Shown: positions 5,650 to 12,896 of the stretch, piece by piece
How the letters are laid out: every line of letters starts with the position of its first letter
Position numbering within the stretch: the stretch's first letter is position 1
Origin: an uncultured Bacilli bacterium
GTDB taxonomy: Bacteria > Bacillota_I > Bacilli_A > RF39 > UBA660
Direction: 5' to 3'
NCBI GenBank assembly: GCA_934095965.1
Contig: CAKOKR010000021.1
Coordinates: 1 to 22,423 of the forward strand
Length of the DNA stretch: 22,423 bases
Notes under the pieces: model-generated
Database searches by the model: none
What the model saw: the letters and a program-made list of their open reading frames with translations, nothing else
Told to the model about the DNA's origin: nothing
Translations under genes and position numbers: made by a program

Positions 5650-8475
5650 TTAACCCTCCTTCTTTATATTATTTACTATTATACTTATTTTGTCAAATCT
5701 TTTTGATACAGAACCATTAATTTCTACTAACATATTTTCTTTTATATTAGATAATAACTCTATCTTATTTGGAAAAATGGTAAAATCACTCATCCCTGAT
5801 TCATCAGATGCCCTAACAAAAGCCATTTCATCACCTTTTTTAGTCTTTATTTTATTTATTCTTTCTACTAAAACAACACACTTAATATTTTTAAATAAAT
5901 ATTTATTTATATCAATTAACTTAAAACACTTATATCTACTTGATGGATGATTCGATAAATAATATCCATATGACTCTAATTCATTAGATCTAAGTATATT
6001 ATCACTTAATTCGGGATATTCAACAATCATTGGTTTTTTAATTAATCCACTATCATCATTTAATAACCCATAATTTATAGCACTCTCTAAATTATTAAGT
6101 AAAGTATTTTGATTTAACTTTAAAGACCTTAAAGTATTTGCTTTAATAAGAACCTCAATCACAGTTTTATCTAAAAACTCATGCGTTTTACTAACAAAAT
6201 CAAAATAATCAATAAATCCATTACCTCGCACATCTATTATTTTTTTAGCAATTTCGCGATTTATCCCTTTTATCTGCCACATAGGCATTACAACATTTTT
6301 ACCATTTACATAAAACTCAATCTTACTTATATTTATATCAGGTTTAATAAGTATCATACCCTTACTCTTTAAAAATGCAAAATAACTACTTTGTTTATCA
6401 GTATTATTATTAAGCATCTCAATTAGAAAATACTCAGGATACAAAACTTTCAAATAAGCCATTTGATAAGCAACCATTGCATAAGCAACACTGTGAGACT
6501 TATTAAAACCATAACTTGCAAACTTAACAATTAAATCATATATCTTTTTTGCTTCATCATAAGTATATCCTCTATTTATTGCACCATTTACAAATTTTTC
6601 AAAATAGCTATTCATAACACTTATCTTTTTCTTAGATATGGCTCTTCTTATTATGTCTGCCTCAGAATATTTAAAACCACCAACTAAACCAAGTATTTCA
6701 ATAATTTGTTCTTGATATATTAAAATACCATATGTTTCTTTAAGTATACCACTAAGTTTATTATTTATATATGTTATATCTTCTTTACCATTTTTTCTTA
6801 GTACATAACTATTTGCTTCATTAATAGGTCCAGGTCTACCCAAAGCAACCGATGCAACTAAATCATTAAAACAGGTTGGTTTTATTTTACTTACTAAGTT
6901 TTTCATTAAACTAGTTTCAAATTGAAATATTCCATCAGTATCACCATCACTAAATAATTTATATACACCACTTTCATTAAAAGTTATATCCTTTAAAACA
7001 TTTTTACCTATATTATTTATAATATTAGATATTGTTGTCAAATTCTTTAAAGCTAAAAAATCCATTTTAAGAAGACCCATAGACTCTAGATGTTCATCTA
7101 CTGTTATTCCTGTAATTAAATTATCACCATCTATTAAAACAGGTATAATATTATCTAGTCTAACACTTGATATAACAACTCCACTAGCATGAACCGAAGT
7201 ATTCTTCTTAAGTCCTTCTAACTCTAAAGATATTTTAAAAACTTCTTTTAATTCTTTATAATTAGTTAAATATTTTCTAACTACTTCAAGAGTTAAATTA
7301 TCACTTAATTTATCATACTTAATAGTTTTAGTAAATTTATCAATTAAATCATCCCTAATATTAAGAAGCTTACCTACTTCCCTTAAAACAAGTTTTGCTT
7401 TTAATGTTGTATATGTTAAACCTAGTGCAACATTATTTTTACCATATTTATTTTTAACATAATTTATAACATCTTCTCTTTTTAATGCATCAAAATCAAT
7501 ATCAATATCAGGCATAGTTACTCTTTCAGGATTTAAAAATCTTTCAAACATCAAATTATATTTAATTGGATCAATTTCTGTTATACCTAAAACAAAACTT
7601 ACCAAAGACCCAGCGGCACTACCTCTTCCAGGTCCTACCAATATATTATTTTTTTTAGCATATAAAACATAATCATAAACAATTAAAAAATAATTAACAA
7701 ACCCCATTTTCTCAATAACACTAAGTTCATAATTAAGTCTATCTTGATAAATTTTAGAAACACTACCCCCTAATCTTTTCATAAGTCCCTTGCTTGCAAG
7801 ACTTCTTAAAAACTCTTTAGAATTATCTCTATATTTAGGTATATATCTATTATTTTTAGGTATTTCTATATTTACCTCACTTATAAATTTATCATAATTT
7901 GTATCATCAACATATTCCATAAAATATTCATCATGTTCTTCTACATTCTCTTTTCTTAACATATCTAAATATTTTAAATAAACAACACTTTCTTTTTTTA
8001 AAGTCTTAATTTCTTTTATATATAAACAATCACTACTATATTTATATACATTCATTTTTTCTATTTGATTAATATAACCAAAATATACTTTACAACTATC
8101 TTTAAACCAAGTATATAATCCCACACTTGCACTTGGAAGAATTACTAAAACATTATCTAAGTATTCTTCTAAATCATTAAGTTCTAATAACTTCTCTTGT
8201 TTTAGGCTATTAATCTTTATTAAATTTTTATATCCATCATAATTCTTAGCATATAAAAGTATATCTAAATCATCTATTTTTATAGATAATCCAATCAAAG
8301 GCTTAATATTATTACTTAAACATAAATCATAAAAATAAATTGAACCACTTAAGTTTTCATCACATATACCACATACCTTAATATCTTTTTCCACTAAAAA
8401 GTTAATTAAGTCAGGAACCTTAATTAAACTCTTTAATAATGAATAATCTGTTAAAACTCTAAGCGGTATTTGCAT
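5650..8475 (-). CDS. dnaE: DNA polymerase III alpha subunit, DnaE3-type
   Basis: The 941-aa C-family polymerase, in Firmicutes, extends RNA primers before handing over to PolC. The N-terminal PHP domain is degenerate: the family start with two histidines (HxHSxYS) is replaced by LRVLTDYSLLKS, so metal-dependent activity is unlikely. The finger and palm motifs are intact: GPGRGSAAGS near 281-290, PDIDIDFD near 322, and LLKMDFLALKN near 470. SVAYAMVAYQMAYLK follows, then a helix-hairpin-helix region, and a C-terminal OB fold (about 860-941) with AFVRASDESG. It is clearly shorter than Bacillus DnaE (about 1115 aa), with a compact PHP and C-terminus. AAGGAG is six bases before the ATG. The stop is three bases before polC, so the two polymerases share an operon. 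Confidence 0.95.
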   Translation of the reverse strand: MQIPLRVLTDYSLLKSLIKVPDLINFLVEKDIKVCGICDENLSGSIYFYDLCLSNNIKPLIGLSIKIDDLDILLYAKNYDGYKNLIKINSLKQEKLLELNDLEEYLDNVLVILPSASVGLYTWFKDSCKVYFGYINQIEKMNVYKYSSDCLYIKEIKTLKKESVVYLKYLDMLRKENVEEHDEYFMEYVDDTNYDKFISEVNIEIPKNNRYIPKYRDNSKEFLRSLASKGLMKRLGGSVSKIYQDRLNYELSVIEKMGFVNYFLIVYDYVLYAKKNNILVGPGRGSAAGSLVSFVLGITEIDPIKYNLMFERFLNPERVTMPDIDIDFDALKREDVINYVKNKYGKNNVALGLTYTTLKAKLVLREVGKLLNIRDDLIDKFTKTIKYDKLSDNLTLEVVRKYLTNYKELKEVFKISLELEGLKKNTSVHASGVVISSVRLDNIIPVLIDGDNLITGITVDEHLESMGLLKMDFLALKNLTTISNIINNIGKNVLKDITFNESGVYKLFSDGDTDGIFQFETSLMKNLVSKIKPTCFNDLVASVALGRPGPINEANSYVLRKNGKEDITYINNKLSGILKETYGILIYQEQIIEILGLVGGFKYSEADIIRRAISKKKISVMNSYFEKFVNGAINRGYTYDEAKKIYDLIVKFASYGFNKSHSVAYAMVAYQMAYLKVLYPEYFLIEMLNNNTDKQSSYFAFLKSKGMILIKPDINISKIEFYVNGKNVVMPMWQIKGINREIAKKIIDVRGNGFIDYFDFVSKTHEFLDKTVIEVLIKANTLRSLKLNQNTLLNNLESAINYGLLNDDSGLIKKPMIVEYPELSDNILRSNELESYGYYLSNHPSSRYKCFKLIDINKYLFKNIKCVVLVERINKIKTKKGDEMAFVRASDESGMSDFTIFPNKIELLSNIKENMLVEINGSVSKRFDKISIIVNNIKKEG

Positions 8476-8495
8476 AATTTTCTCCTTGCACTACC

Positions 8496-8524
8496 ATTAT
8501 AGCATGTATATTATTTTTAATTAA
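8496..8524 (-). promoter_or_regulatory. Extended -10 promoter of dnaE-polC
   Basis: Reading left, TGCTATAAT (-10 box 8501-8496 with a TG extension) precedes dnaE by about 20 bases. At 17 bases upstream the -35 position reads TTAATT, a weak match that the extended -10 would compensate. The 5' leader is very short. Confidence 0.65.
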
Positions 8525-8538
8525 GTACTTTTTTGCAA

Positions 8539-8567
8539 TTTACTAAATAAAATTATCATGGTATACT
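8539..8567 (+). promoter_or_regulatory. Promoter of trmB
   Basis: TTTACT (8539-8544), a 17-base spacer and TATACT (8562-8567) precede trmB. It is divergent from the dnaE promoter, with the two -35 boxes only 14 bases apart. Confidence 0.6.
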
Positions 8568-8589
8568 ATTAAGGAAAGAAGGAGACAAT

Positions 8590-9228
8590 ATGGAATATAT
8601 AAATATTAAAAATGCAGATAAAATAATAAGTGAAAGTAAAAACTTTGTTAAAGACCCATACAAGTATAAAAATAAATGGCATGATTTATTTGGTAATAAA
8701 AATCCAATAAGTCTAGAACTTGGAATGGGACGCGGAGACTTTATAATTAACATGGCAAAGAAGTACCCAAACATTAACTTTATTGGCCTTGAACTTTATC
8801 CATCTCAAATGGTCAGTGCAACAGAAAAGTTAAAAAGCCAAAACTTGCCAAACTTAAAATTAATTAATGATGATGCAAGAAACATAGATAAAATGTTTGG
8901 AAAAGAAATAACAACAATTTATTTAACATTCTCAGAACCATGGCCAAAGAAAATAGATGAATCAAAAAGATTTACTCACATAAGTTATTTAAAATTATAT
9001 GATAAAATATTTAAAAAGAACAAGCATATTATTTTAAAAACCGATAACAAAGGTTTATTTGCTTATTCTCTAGAAACGCTATCACAATATTGGTATACAT
9101 TTAATAAAGTTAGCTTAGATTTACACCATGATGAAAGAAAAATAAGTAACATCATGACAGACTTTGAAAAACAATATGAAAAAGAAGGAAGACCAATATA
9201 TTACGTTGATGCAAAGTTTGATGAATAA
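8590..9228 (+). CDS. trmB: tRNA (guanine-N7)-methyltransferase
   Basis: The 212-aa enzyme methylates N7 of G46 in the tRNA variable loop using S-adenosylmethionine. The Rossmann motif I is LELGMGRGDF (42-51), the acidic binding residue follows in FIGLELYPSQ (65-74), and the family signature is FSEPWPKK (114-121), where most members have FSDPWPKK. ILKTDN closes the core sheet. The length is normal for the family. GAAGGAGA lies about five bases before the ATG. It is a single-gene unit, divergent from dnaE and ending in a terminator shared with the convergent rpn gene. Confidence 0.96.
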   Translation: MEYINIKNADKIISESKNFVKDPYKYKNKWHDLFGNKNPISLELGMGRGDFIINMAKKYPNINFIGLELYPSQMVSATEKLKSQNLPNLKLINDDARNIDKMFGKEITTIYLTFSEPWPKKIDESKRFTHISYLKLYDKIFKKNKHIILKTDNKGLFAYSLETLSQYWYTFNKVSLDLHHDERKISNIMTDFEKQYEKEGRPIYYVDAKFDE

Positions 9229-9235
9229 AACATTT

Positions 9236-9266
9236 AAAAATCCCTCTATTACTGAGAGATTTTTTT
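9236..9266. terminator. Bidirectional terminator between trmB and the Rpn gene
   Basis: AAAAAT-CC-CTCT (9236-9247) pairs with AGAG-ATTTTT (9255-9264), with a two-base bulge on one side. Both strands present a T run after the stem, as suits two convergent genes. Confidence 0.75.
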
Positions 9267-9287
9267 AATTAGAAAATTGAAAAACAT

Positions 9288-9578
9288 CTATTTCAACTCA
9301 TTTTTAAATTCTTCAATTTTCTCTTTTGGCAGTTTAGATAGTCTAGCTACTAAATCAACATCAAAATTATTTTTAAGCATTTCTAAAGCTATATCTTCTT
9401 TAGTAGATGTTTCCCCTTCTTTAATACCATCATTTTTTCCTTCTTCATAGCCAGAACTTCTTCCTTCTTCAAATGCTTGAGCTTCAGAATCTGCATTATC
9501 AATTGATTCACTATTATAGAATAACAACTTATCGAAATCATCCCCTTGGCTCTTAATTTCATCAATAATTTTATTCAT
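9288..9578 (-). CDS. Possible internal translation product of the Rpn gene (RpnS-like, 96 aa)
   Basis: Inside the Rpn gene the sequence GGAG (9590-9587) stands eight bases before an in-frame ATG at 9578 (residue 200). The product would start MNKIIDEIKSQGDDFDKLLF and contain the whole C-terminal domain. Published work on E. coli Rpn proteins describes intragenic C-terminal products that neutralise the nuclease. The separate 79-aa gene at 10369-10608 starts at nearly the same domain boundary. No direct proof of translation is visible. Confidence 0.4.
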   Translation of the reverse strand: MNKIIDEIKSQGDDFDKLLFYNSESIDNADSEAQAFEEGRSSGYEEGKNDGIKEGETSTKEDIALEMLKNNFDVDLVARLSKLPKEKIEEFKNELK

Positions 9579-10175
9579 TAAATCATCTCCATCATATACT
9601 TCTTTAATTTTTTCTTTATCGTTACTTGCAAAAAGATAAAGTAAATTTTCCAAAGACCCTTTGTCTTCTTTAACTATAGTATAATCTAGATTTGACAATT
9701 TTGCAAGATTTACATCAATAATTTCTAATAACTTATGGATTTCTTCATGAGTTTCTTCATCTAATAGTTTGTTTCGCACTATGAACCTGCCATCTCTAGA
9801 AACATCAAATGAATTCAAGTTGATTTGATATACCTTTTTAAGTGGCTTTGAATAGTTTTTCTGATCTTTTATCTGTCTTAAAATCAACTGACATATATAC
9901 ATATAGTTCTTGTTAGTATTTTCTCTACTCTTTTTATTGTTTATTTCAACATTAACAACTATAGTATCATTCTGAATAAATAGATCAGTCTTACTATCAA
10001 CTACATTTTCATTTACACTAACTTCCGGATAACCTAATGTAAATTCAAAATTTTCAAAAGGTATTTTTAATAACTTACAAACAATTAATGCTAAATATTT
10101 AAGTCCAGCATCAGTTGATGTGAAAATCTTCTTGACAATAACATCTCTAGTATTATCGACTTTTACTGCATTCAT
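9288..10175 (-). CDS. Rpn family PD-(D/E)XK nuclease (transposase-like)
   Basis: The 295-aa protein has the layout of Rpn/YhgA-like recombination-promoting nucleases. The N-terminal nuclease half has DNTRDVIVKKIFTSTDAGLK, then VVDSKTDLFIQND (about 56-68) and VVNVEINNKK (about 70-79), giving the acidic residue and an E-x-N in place of the E-x-K/Q of the PD-(D/E)XK core. A helical middle follows. The C-terminal part carries YEEGKNDGIKEG and a closing helix pair (DIALEMLKNNFDVDLVARLS, then KLPKEKI). Related proteins act as DNA endonucleases in recombination and phage defence. AGGAGG stands about eight bases before the ATG. An internal start near residue 200 could produce the C-terminal domain alone, and a separate gene upstream encodes a similar domain. 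Whether the E-x-N core is active is unclear. Confidence 0.85.
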   Translation of the reverse strand: MNAVKVDNTRDVIVKKIFTSTDAGLKYLALIVCKLLKIPFENFEFTLGYPEVSVNENVVDSKTDLFIQNDTIVVNVEINNKKSRENTNKNYMYICQLILRQIKDQKNYSKPLKKVYQINLNSFDVSRDGRFIVRNKLLDEETHEEIHKLLEIIDVNLAKLSNLDYTIVKEDKGSLENLLYLFASNDKEKIKEVYDGDDLMNKIIDEIKSQGDDFDKLLFYNSESIDNADSEAQAFEEGRSSGYEEGKNDGIKEGETSTKEDIALEMLKNNFDVDLVARLSKLPKEKIEEFKNELK

Positions 10176-10201
10176 GATATTTTCCTCCTTTCAAGGACCT
10201 T

Positions 10202-10229
10202 ATTATATAGAGGTTTTTACAAGATTCAA
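10202..10229 (-). promoter_or_regulatory. Promoter of the Rpn gene
   Basis: TATAAT (10207-10202) with TTGAAT (10229-10224) at a 16-base spacing, about 25 bases before the start codon. A palindromic block (10235-10251) sits immediately upstream of the -35 box. Confidence 0.65.
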
Positions 10230-10234
10230 GCACT

Positions 10235-10251
10235 TCGACAATTGTCGACAA
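10235..10251. repeat. Overlapping perfect palindromes upstream of the Rpn promoter
   Basis: TCGACAATTGTCGA (10235-10248) is a perfect 14-bp palindrome and overlaps TTGTCGACAA (10242-10251), a second perfect palindrome. The GC-containing core stands out in AT-rich intergenic sequence. It could be an operator or activator site, but I cannot name the regulator. Confidence 0.5.
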
Positions 10252-10304
10252 AAGTTTCAAAAATAGATTTACATTTTCTGTGTAAAGTATACAATATTTT
10301 ACAT

Positions 10305-10327
10305 AAAGAAAGGACTCATAAGAGCCC
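10305..10327 (-). terminator. Terminator after the short Rpn-domain gene
   Basis: GGGCTC (10327-10322), loop TTAT and GAGTCC (10317-10312) pair over six positions with one G-U, followed by TTTCTTT. It separates the 79-aa gene from the full-length Rpn gene, so each has its own transcript. Confidence 0.7.
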
Positions 10328-10368
10328 AATTTTTAAACAGATTCGCCTAAAAATATAAATGAATTAGA

Positions 10369-10608
10369 TTATTTTTCATCATTATTAATCCCATATTGCA
10401 ATTTCAATGTATTAATTTCTGAAATAGGTTTATGTGAAAGTTTAGCTATTTCGGCAACATCAAAATTCATTCTAAGCATGTTCAAAATCATATCTTTTAT
10501 ACCAGATTCTACCCCTTCTTCATACGCTTCAGCTCTAGAATCTCCTTGTTCAATCGCCTCTGGATTATAAAATAATAATCTATCAATATTAAAATCACTA
10601 TTATCCAT
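10369..10608 (-). CDS. Stand-alone C-terminal domain of the Rpn family (79 aa)
   Basis: The protein aligns with the last ~90 residues of the Rpn gene next door. RLLFYNPEAIEQGDSRAEAYEEG matches KLLFYNSESIDNADSEAQAFEEG in part (the shared cores are LLFYN and A..EEG), and LNMLRMNFDVAEIAKLS matches LEMLKNNFDVDLVARLS. The nuclease half is absent. A fragment of a dead paralogue would rarely keep a clean start: here GAGGTG lies about nine bases before the ATG, a good promoter is upstream and a terminator is downstream. It may therefore be an expressed small protein, possibly an antagonist of the full-length nuclease or a multimerisation partner. The alternative is a truncated relic that happens to retain expression signals. 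Confidence 0.7.
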   Translation of the reverse strand: MDNSDFNIDRLLFYNPEAIEQGDSRAEAYEEGVESGIKDMILNMLRMNFDVAEIAKLSHKPISEINTLKLQYGINNDEK

Positions 10609-10647
10609 ATATTTTACACCTCACAATATAATTTATTTATTGATTAT

Positions 10648-10677
10648 ATTATAACTTATTCTCTCTTGCTAAGCAAG
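10648..10677 (-). promoter_or_regulatory. Promoter of the 79-aa gene with an overlapping inverted repeat
   Basis: TTGCTT (10676-10671), a 17-base spacer and TATAAT (10653-10648) form a good promoter. The inverted repeat CTTGCT-A-AGCAAG (10665-10677) covers the -35 box, a position suited to a repressor. Confidence 0.6.
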
Positions 10678-10724
10678 TATAAATTGTCATTTTGTAAAAT
10701 ATATAGTCATCTGAGTATTACTCA

Positions 10725-11405
10725 TTAGACATTACTAATAGTTACTTCAACATCATCACTTTTATCATATATAATACACAAATTAAATAATATACCCAAG
10801 TTACTAATCTTCTTCTTTTTAATTTTATCTAAGAAACCTTTTAACATTCTGTTATCACTACTAAAAGTTAACTTCATATCAGTTAAATATGGAGTATCAT
10901 TAAAATAAAATACTCTAGAAAATAAGAATAACTTTTTATTCGTAGTATTAAGCCAACTTAAAGAATTAGACATAGTAATATCAATAATTGTAATAATTTT
11001 TTTAGTATTAACATTTTCTAAATAAACATAACCATTGTCTTTATCAGTTTTAACTATTCTAAATAATTCTGTTTTTGAATTAGCTAGTGCTTCAAGCATA
11101 GATTTCTTATCTGGTTCATTCTTATATTTATTTTCTTTAAGAAATATATCAACCAAAGAAGTAAATTTCTTATAATTTCTAAAAAACAATGCATCCATTA
11201 AAACATCGCTTTTAACAGCATCATCAAAATACAAATCATGATCAAATAATGTTTCCTTACTCGCTAAATCTTGCATAACTTCTAGCATTTTACCAGATAA
11301 CTTCTTATTATTTTTAAAGTACTCACTCATATTTTCCGTTACATTTTTATATAAAGTAAGTACTTCCTTATATTTTTTTATATGTTCTAAATTTTCTATA
11401 TTCAT
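10725..11405 (-). CDS. Unrecognised 226-aa cytoplasmic protein
   Basis: I do not recognise this protein. It is largely helical in its first half (MNIENLEHIKKYKEVLTLYK onward). The second half looks like a small beta domain: ELFRIVKTDKDNGYVYLENV, then KKIITIIDITMSNSL and KLFLFSRVFYFNDTPYLTD. No signal peptide or membrane segment is visible. The open frame extends 35 codons further to 11510, but the Shine-Dalgarno-like GGTGATAG five to seven bases before the ATG at 11405 favours that start, and the extension would overlap the upstream gene. It follows the 131-aa gene by 55 bases and probably shares its transcript. Confidence 0.7.
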   Translation of the reverse strand: MNIENLEHIKKYKEVLTLYKNVTENMSEYFKNNKKLSGKMLEVMQDLASKETLFDHDLYFDDAVKSDVLMDALFFRNYKKFTSLVDIFLKENKYKNEPDKKSMLEALANSKTELFRIVKTDKDNGYVYLENVNTKKIITIIDITMSNSLSWLNTTNKKLFLFSRVFYFNDTPYLTDMKLTFSSDNRMLKGFLDKIKKKKISNLGILFNLCIIYDKSDDVEVTISNV

Positions 11406-11460
11406 TTCTATCACCATTTTAATACTACAATATTTATTAAAATAACGCAAGAAAATAGAA

Positions 11461-11856
11461 CTAAAACATTGTTCTAGTTCTACCAATACCTCTATTACAA
11501 ATTGCTTCATAATAATTTAAATAATCCCAAGTTATTTCAAAAGATGATAATCTTCTTACTTCATTTGCAACATCAATTTTAGTTATATAAATAAAATATT
11601 CACTAAAAAATGTATTAAACTTATTTAATTGCATAAGTTCTTTAATTAAAGTATAACCTTCATCTGACCCTTCAAAAGAAGATGACTTAAAACTAATCTT
11701 TATTAAATTATTATTTGGTCTTGTTACTCTTAATTTATCTATCATTAATTTAAGTAACCTTTTTTGCTTTAATAGTATTTCTTCATCTATACCATTCTTT
11801 TTACTAAAAGCATAATTCATTTTACTTAACTCATATAAATCTTTATTAAATTCCAT
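11461..11856 (-). CDS. Unrecognised 131-aa protein downstream of rpmA
   Basis: I do not recognise this protein. It is soluble, mixed in charge, and starts MEFNKDLYELSKMNYAFSKK. The middle KISFKSSSFEGSDEGYTLIK reads like a beta hairpin leading into a helix. GGAGGG is five bases before the ATG, a strong start. It begins 26 bases after the rpmA stop, just past the rpmA hairpin, so expression from the rplU promoter would depend on read-through. Confidence 0.75.
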   Translation of the reverse strand: MEFNKDLYELSKMNYAFSKKNGIDEEILLKQKRLLKLMIDKLRVTRPNNNLIKISFKSSSFEGSDEGYTLIKELMQLNKFNTFFSEYFIYITKIDVANEVRRLSSFEITWDYLNYYEAICNRGIGRTRTMF

Positions 11857-11870
11857 ACACCCTCCGATTT

Positions 11871-11900
11871 AAAAAGCGTTTACTATGCTTCGTAAACGCT
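11871..11900 (-). terminator. Hairpin terminator that includes the rpmA stop codon
   Basis: AGCGTTTAC (11900-11892) pairs perfectly with GTAAACGCT (11883-11875) around eight bases, followed by four T. The last sense codons and the TAG stop of rpmA lie in the hairpin. The short T run suggests partial termination, leaving some transcript for the two downstream genes. Confidence 0.75.
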
Positions 11901-12167
11901 AACTTTCTTTTTATTTTTTCCGAATCTTTCATATTTAACTACACCAGCTACTTTAGCAAATAGTGTGTCATCTTTTCCAATTCCAACATTTGTACCTGGA
12001 TAGATTTTAGTTCCTCTTTGACGATAAAGAATAGAACCAGCTGTTACAGTTTGTCCATCACTAGCTTTAGCACCAAGTCTACGACCAGCAGAATCTCTAC
12101 CATTTTTTGTAGAACCTTGAGCTTTAACGTGAGCAAATAATTGGATATTTAACTTCATGAAATTCAT
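11883..12167 (-). CDS. rpmA: 50S ribosomal protein L27 with cleavable N-terminal extension
   Basis: The 94-aa protein has the L27 core HVKAQGSTKNGRDSAGRRLG and GSILYRQRGTKIYPGTNVG. It begins MNFMKLNIQLFA, an extension found in Firmicutes and relatives that Prp removes after the LFA. Its mature N-terminus would reach the peptidyl-transferase centre. The start overlaps the prp stop as TAATG, and AGGAGG is seven bases upstream. Confidence 0.97.
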   Translation of the reverse strand: MNFMKLNIQLFAHVKAQGSTKNGRDSAGRRLGAKASDGQTVTAGSILYRQRGTKIYPGTNVGIGKDDTLFAKVAGVVKYERFGKNKKKVSVYEA

Positions 12168-12466
12168 TACTTTTCCTCCTTAATTATTTTAATATTTCTT
12201 TGATACGTTTTTGCAAGTTCCTCTAACATAGACATCATATTATCTATTATTAATAAAGTATTTTTATCATTATTAATAATATCTATTGTAAGTTTATCTT
12301 TTTCTTCCTTATATTTAATTGATTCATTATTAAATCTTAAACATGCATTAATACTAGTAATTACTATTGATGATACCGAAGCACATACAATGTCTTTACC
12401 ATAATCATCATAATCTGCATGTCCTGTTATAACTATTAAATTTTTCTTACTTACAATCTTAATCAT
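12167..12466 (-). CDS. prp: Ribosomal-processing cysteine protease Prp
   Basis: The 99-aa protein is the small cysteine protease (YsxB) that trims the L27 extension. The catalytic residues are visible as ITGHADYDDYGKDIVCASVS: His16 and Cys28, at the usual short spacing. It lies between rplU and rpmA as in other Firmicutes, with one-base TAATG overlaps at both ends, which points to translational coupling. The matching LFA site in L27 supports the call. Confidence 0.93.
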   Translation of the reverse strand: MIKIVSKKNLIVITGHADYDDYGKDIVCASVSSIVITSINACLRFNNESIKYKEEKDKLTIDIINNDKNTLLIIDNMMSMLEELAKTYQRNIKIIKEEK

Positions 12467-12759
12467 TAACCAATTTTCTTAACAACTAACTTAGTATATG
12501 GTTGTCTATGACCTTGAGTCTTACGATATTTCTTCTTTGGTCTGTATTTAAACACTTTAATTTTCTTATTTTTTCCATGTTTTTCTACAGTACATACAAC
12601 AGTTGCATCTACATATGGATTTCCTGCTTTTCCATCAGCAAATAAAACTTTGTCAAAAGTAATGTCGCTTCCAACTTCAGCATCTAACTTTTCAACATAA
12701 ATAGTATCACCAACAGATACATAATATTGTTTTCCACCAGTTTCAAATATAGCTTTCAT
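12466..12759 (-). CDS. rplU: 50S ribosomal protein L21
   Basis: The 97-aa protein is a complete L21: MKAIFETGGKQYYVSVGDTI at the N-terminus, GNPYVDATVV in the middle, and the signature KYRPKKKYRKTQGHRQPYT near the C-terminus. AAGGAGG precedes the ATG. It is first in the rplU-prp-rpmA operon, behind an L21 leader. Confidence 0.97.
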   Translation of the reverse strand: MKAIFETGGKQYYVSVGDTIYVEKLDAEVGSDITFDKVLFADGKAGNPYVDATVVCTVEKHGKNKKIKVFKYRPKKKYRKTQGHRQPYTKLVVKKIG

Positions 12760-12781
12760 TTCATACCTCCTTATATATTTT

Positions 12782-12861
12782 TTTGAAGTCGCGCCATTAA
12801 GGTAACCCCATAAGGTTTTATCACCTTTTCTGTGCGGTTTTTTAAGAAACTACTTAAAAAC
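12782..12861 (-). promoter_or_regulatory. L21 leader RNA upstream of rplU
   Basis: The untranslated leader contains AACCGCACAG, the hairpin AAGGT/ACCTT, then GGGGTTACCTTAATGG and GGCGCGAC. This resembles the Firmicutes L21 ribosomal leader, through which excess L21 is thought to repress its own operon. The call is from recognition of conserved pieces; I could not run a covariance model. Confidence 0.7.
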
Positions 12862-12867
12862 ATCTTA

Positions 12868-12896
12868 ATTTTACCAGAAACTTTAGTGTTTGTCAA
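12868..12896 (-). promoter_or_regulatory. Strong promoter of the rplU operon
   Basis: TTGACA (12896-12891), a 17-base spacer and TAAAAT (12873-12868). It overlaps the last codons of the M50 protease gene, so the ribosomal genes have their own start site just before the upstream operon ends. Confidence 0.85.

Noticed and set aside
5690..6372. Plus-strand open frames inside dnaE
   Set aside because: Shadow frames opposite intact polymerase sequence.
8556..8774. Minus-strand open frame opposite the trmB start
   Set aside because: trmB is certain from motifs and occupies the region.
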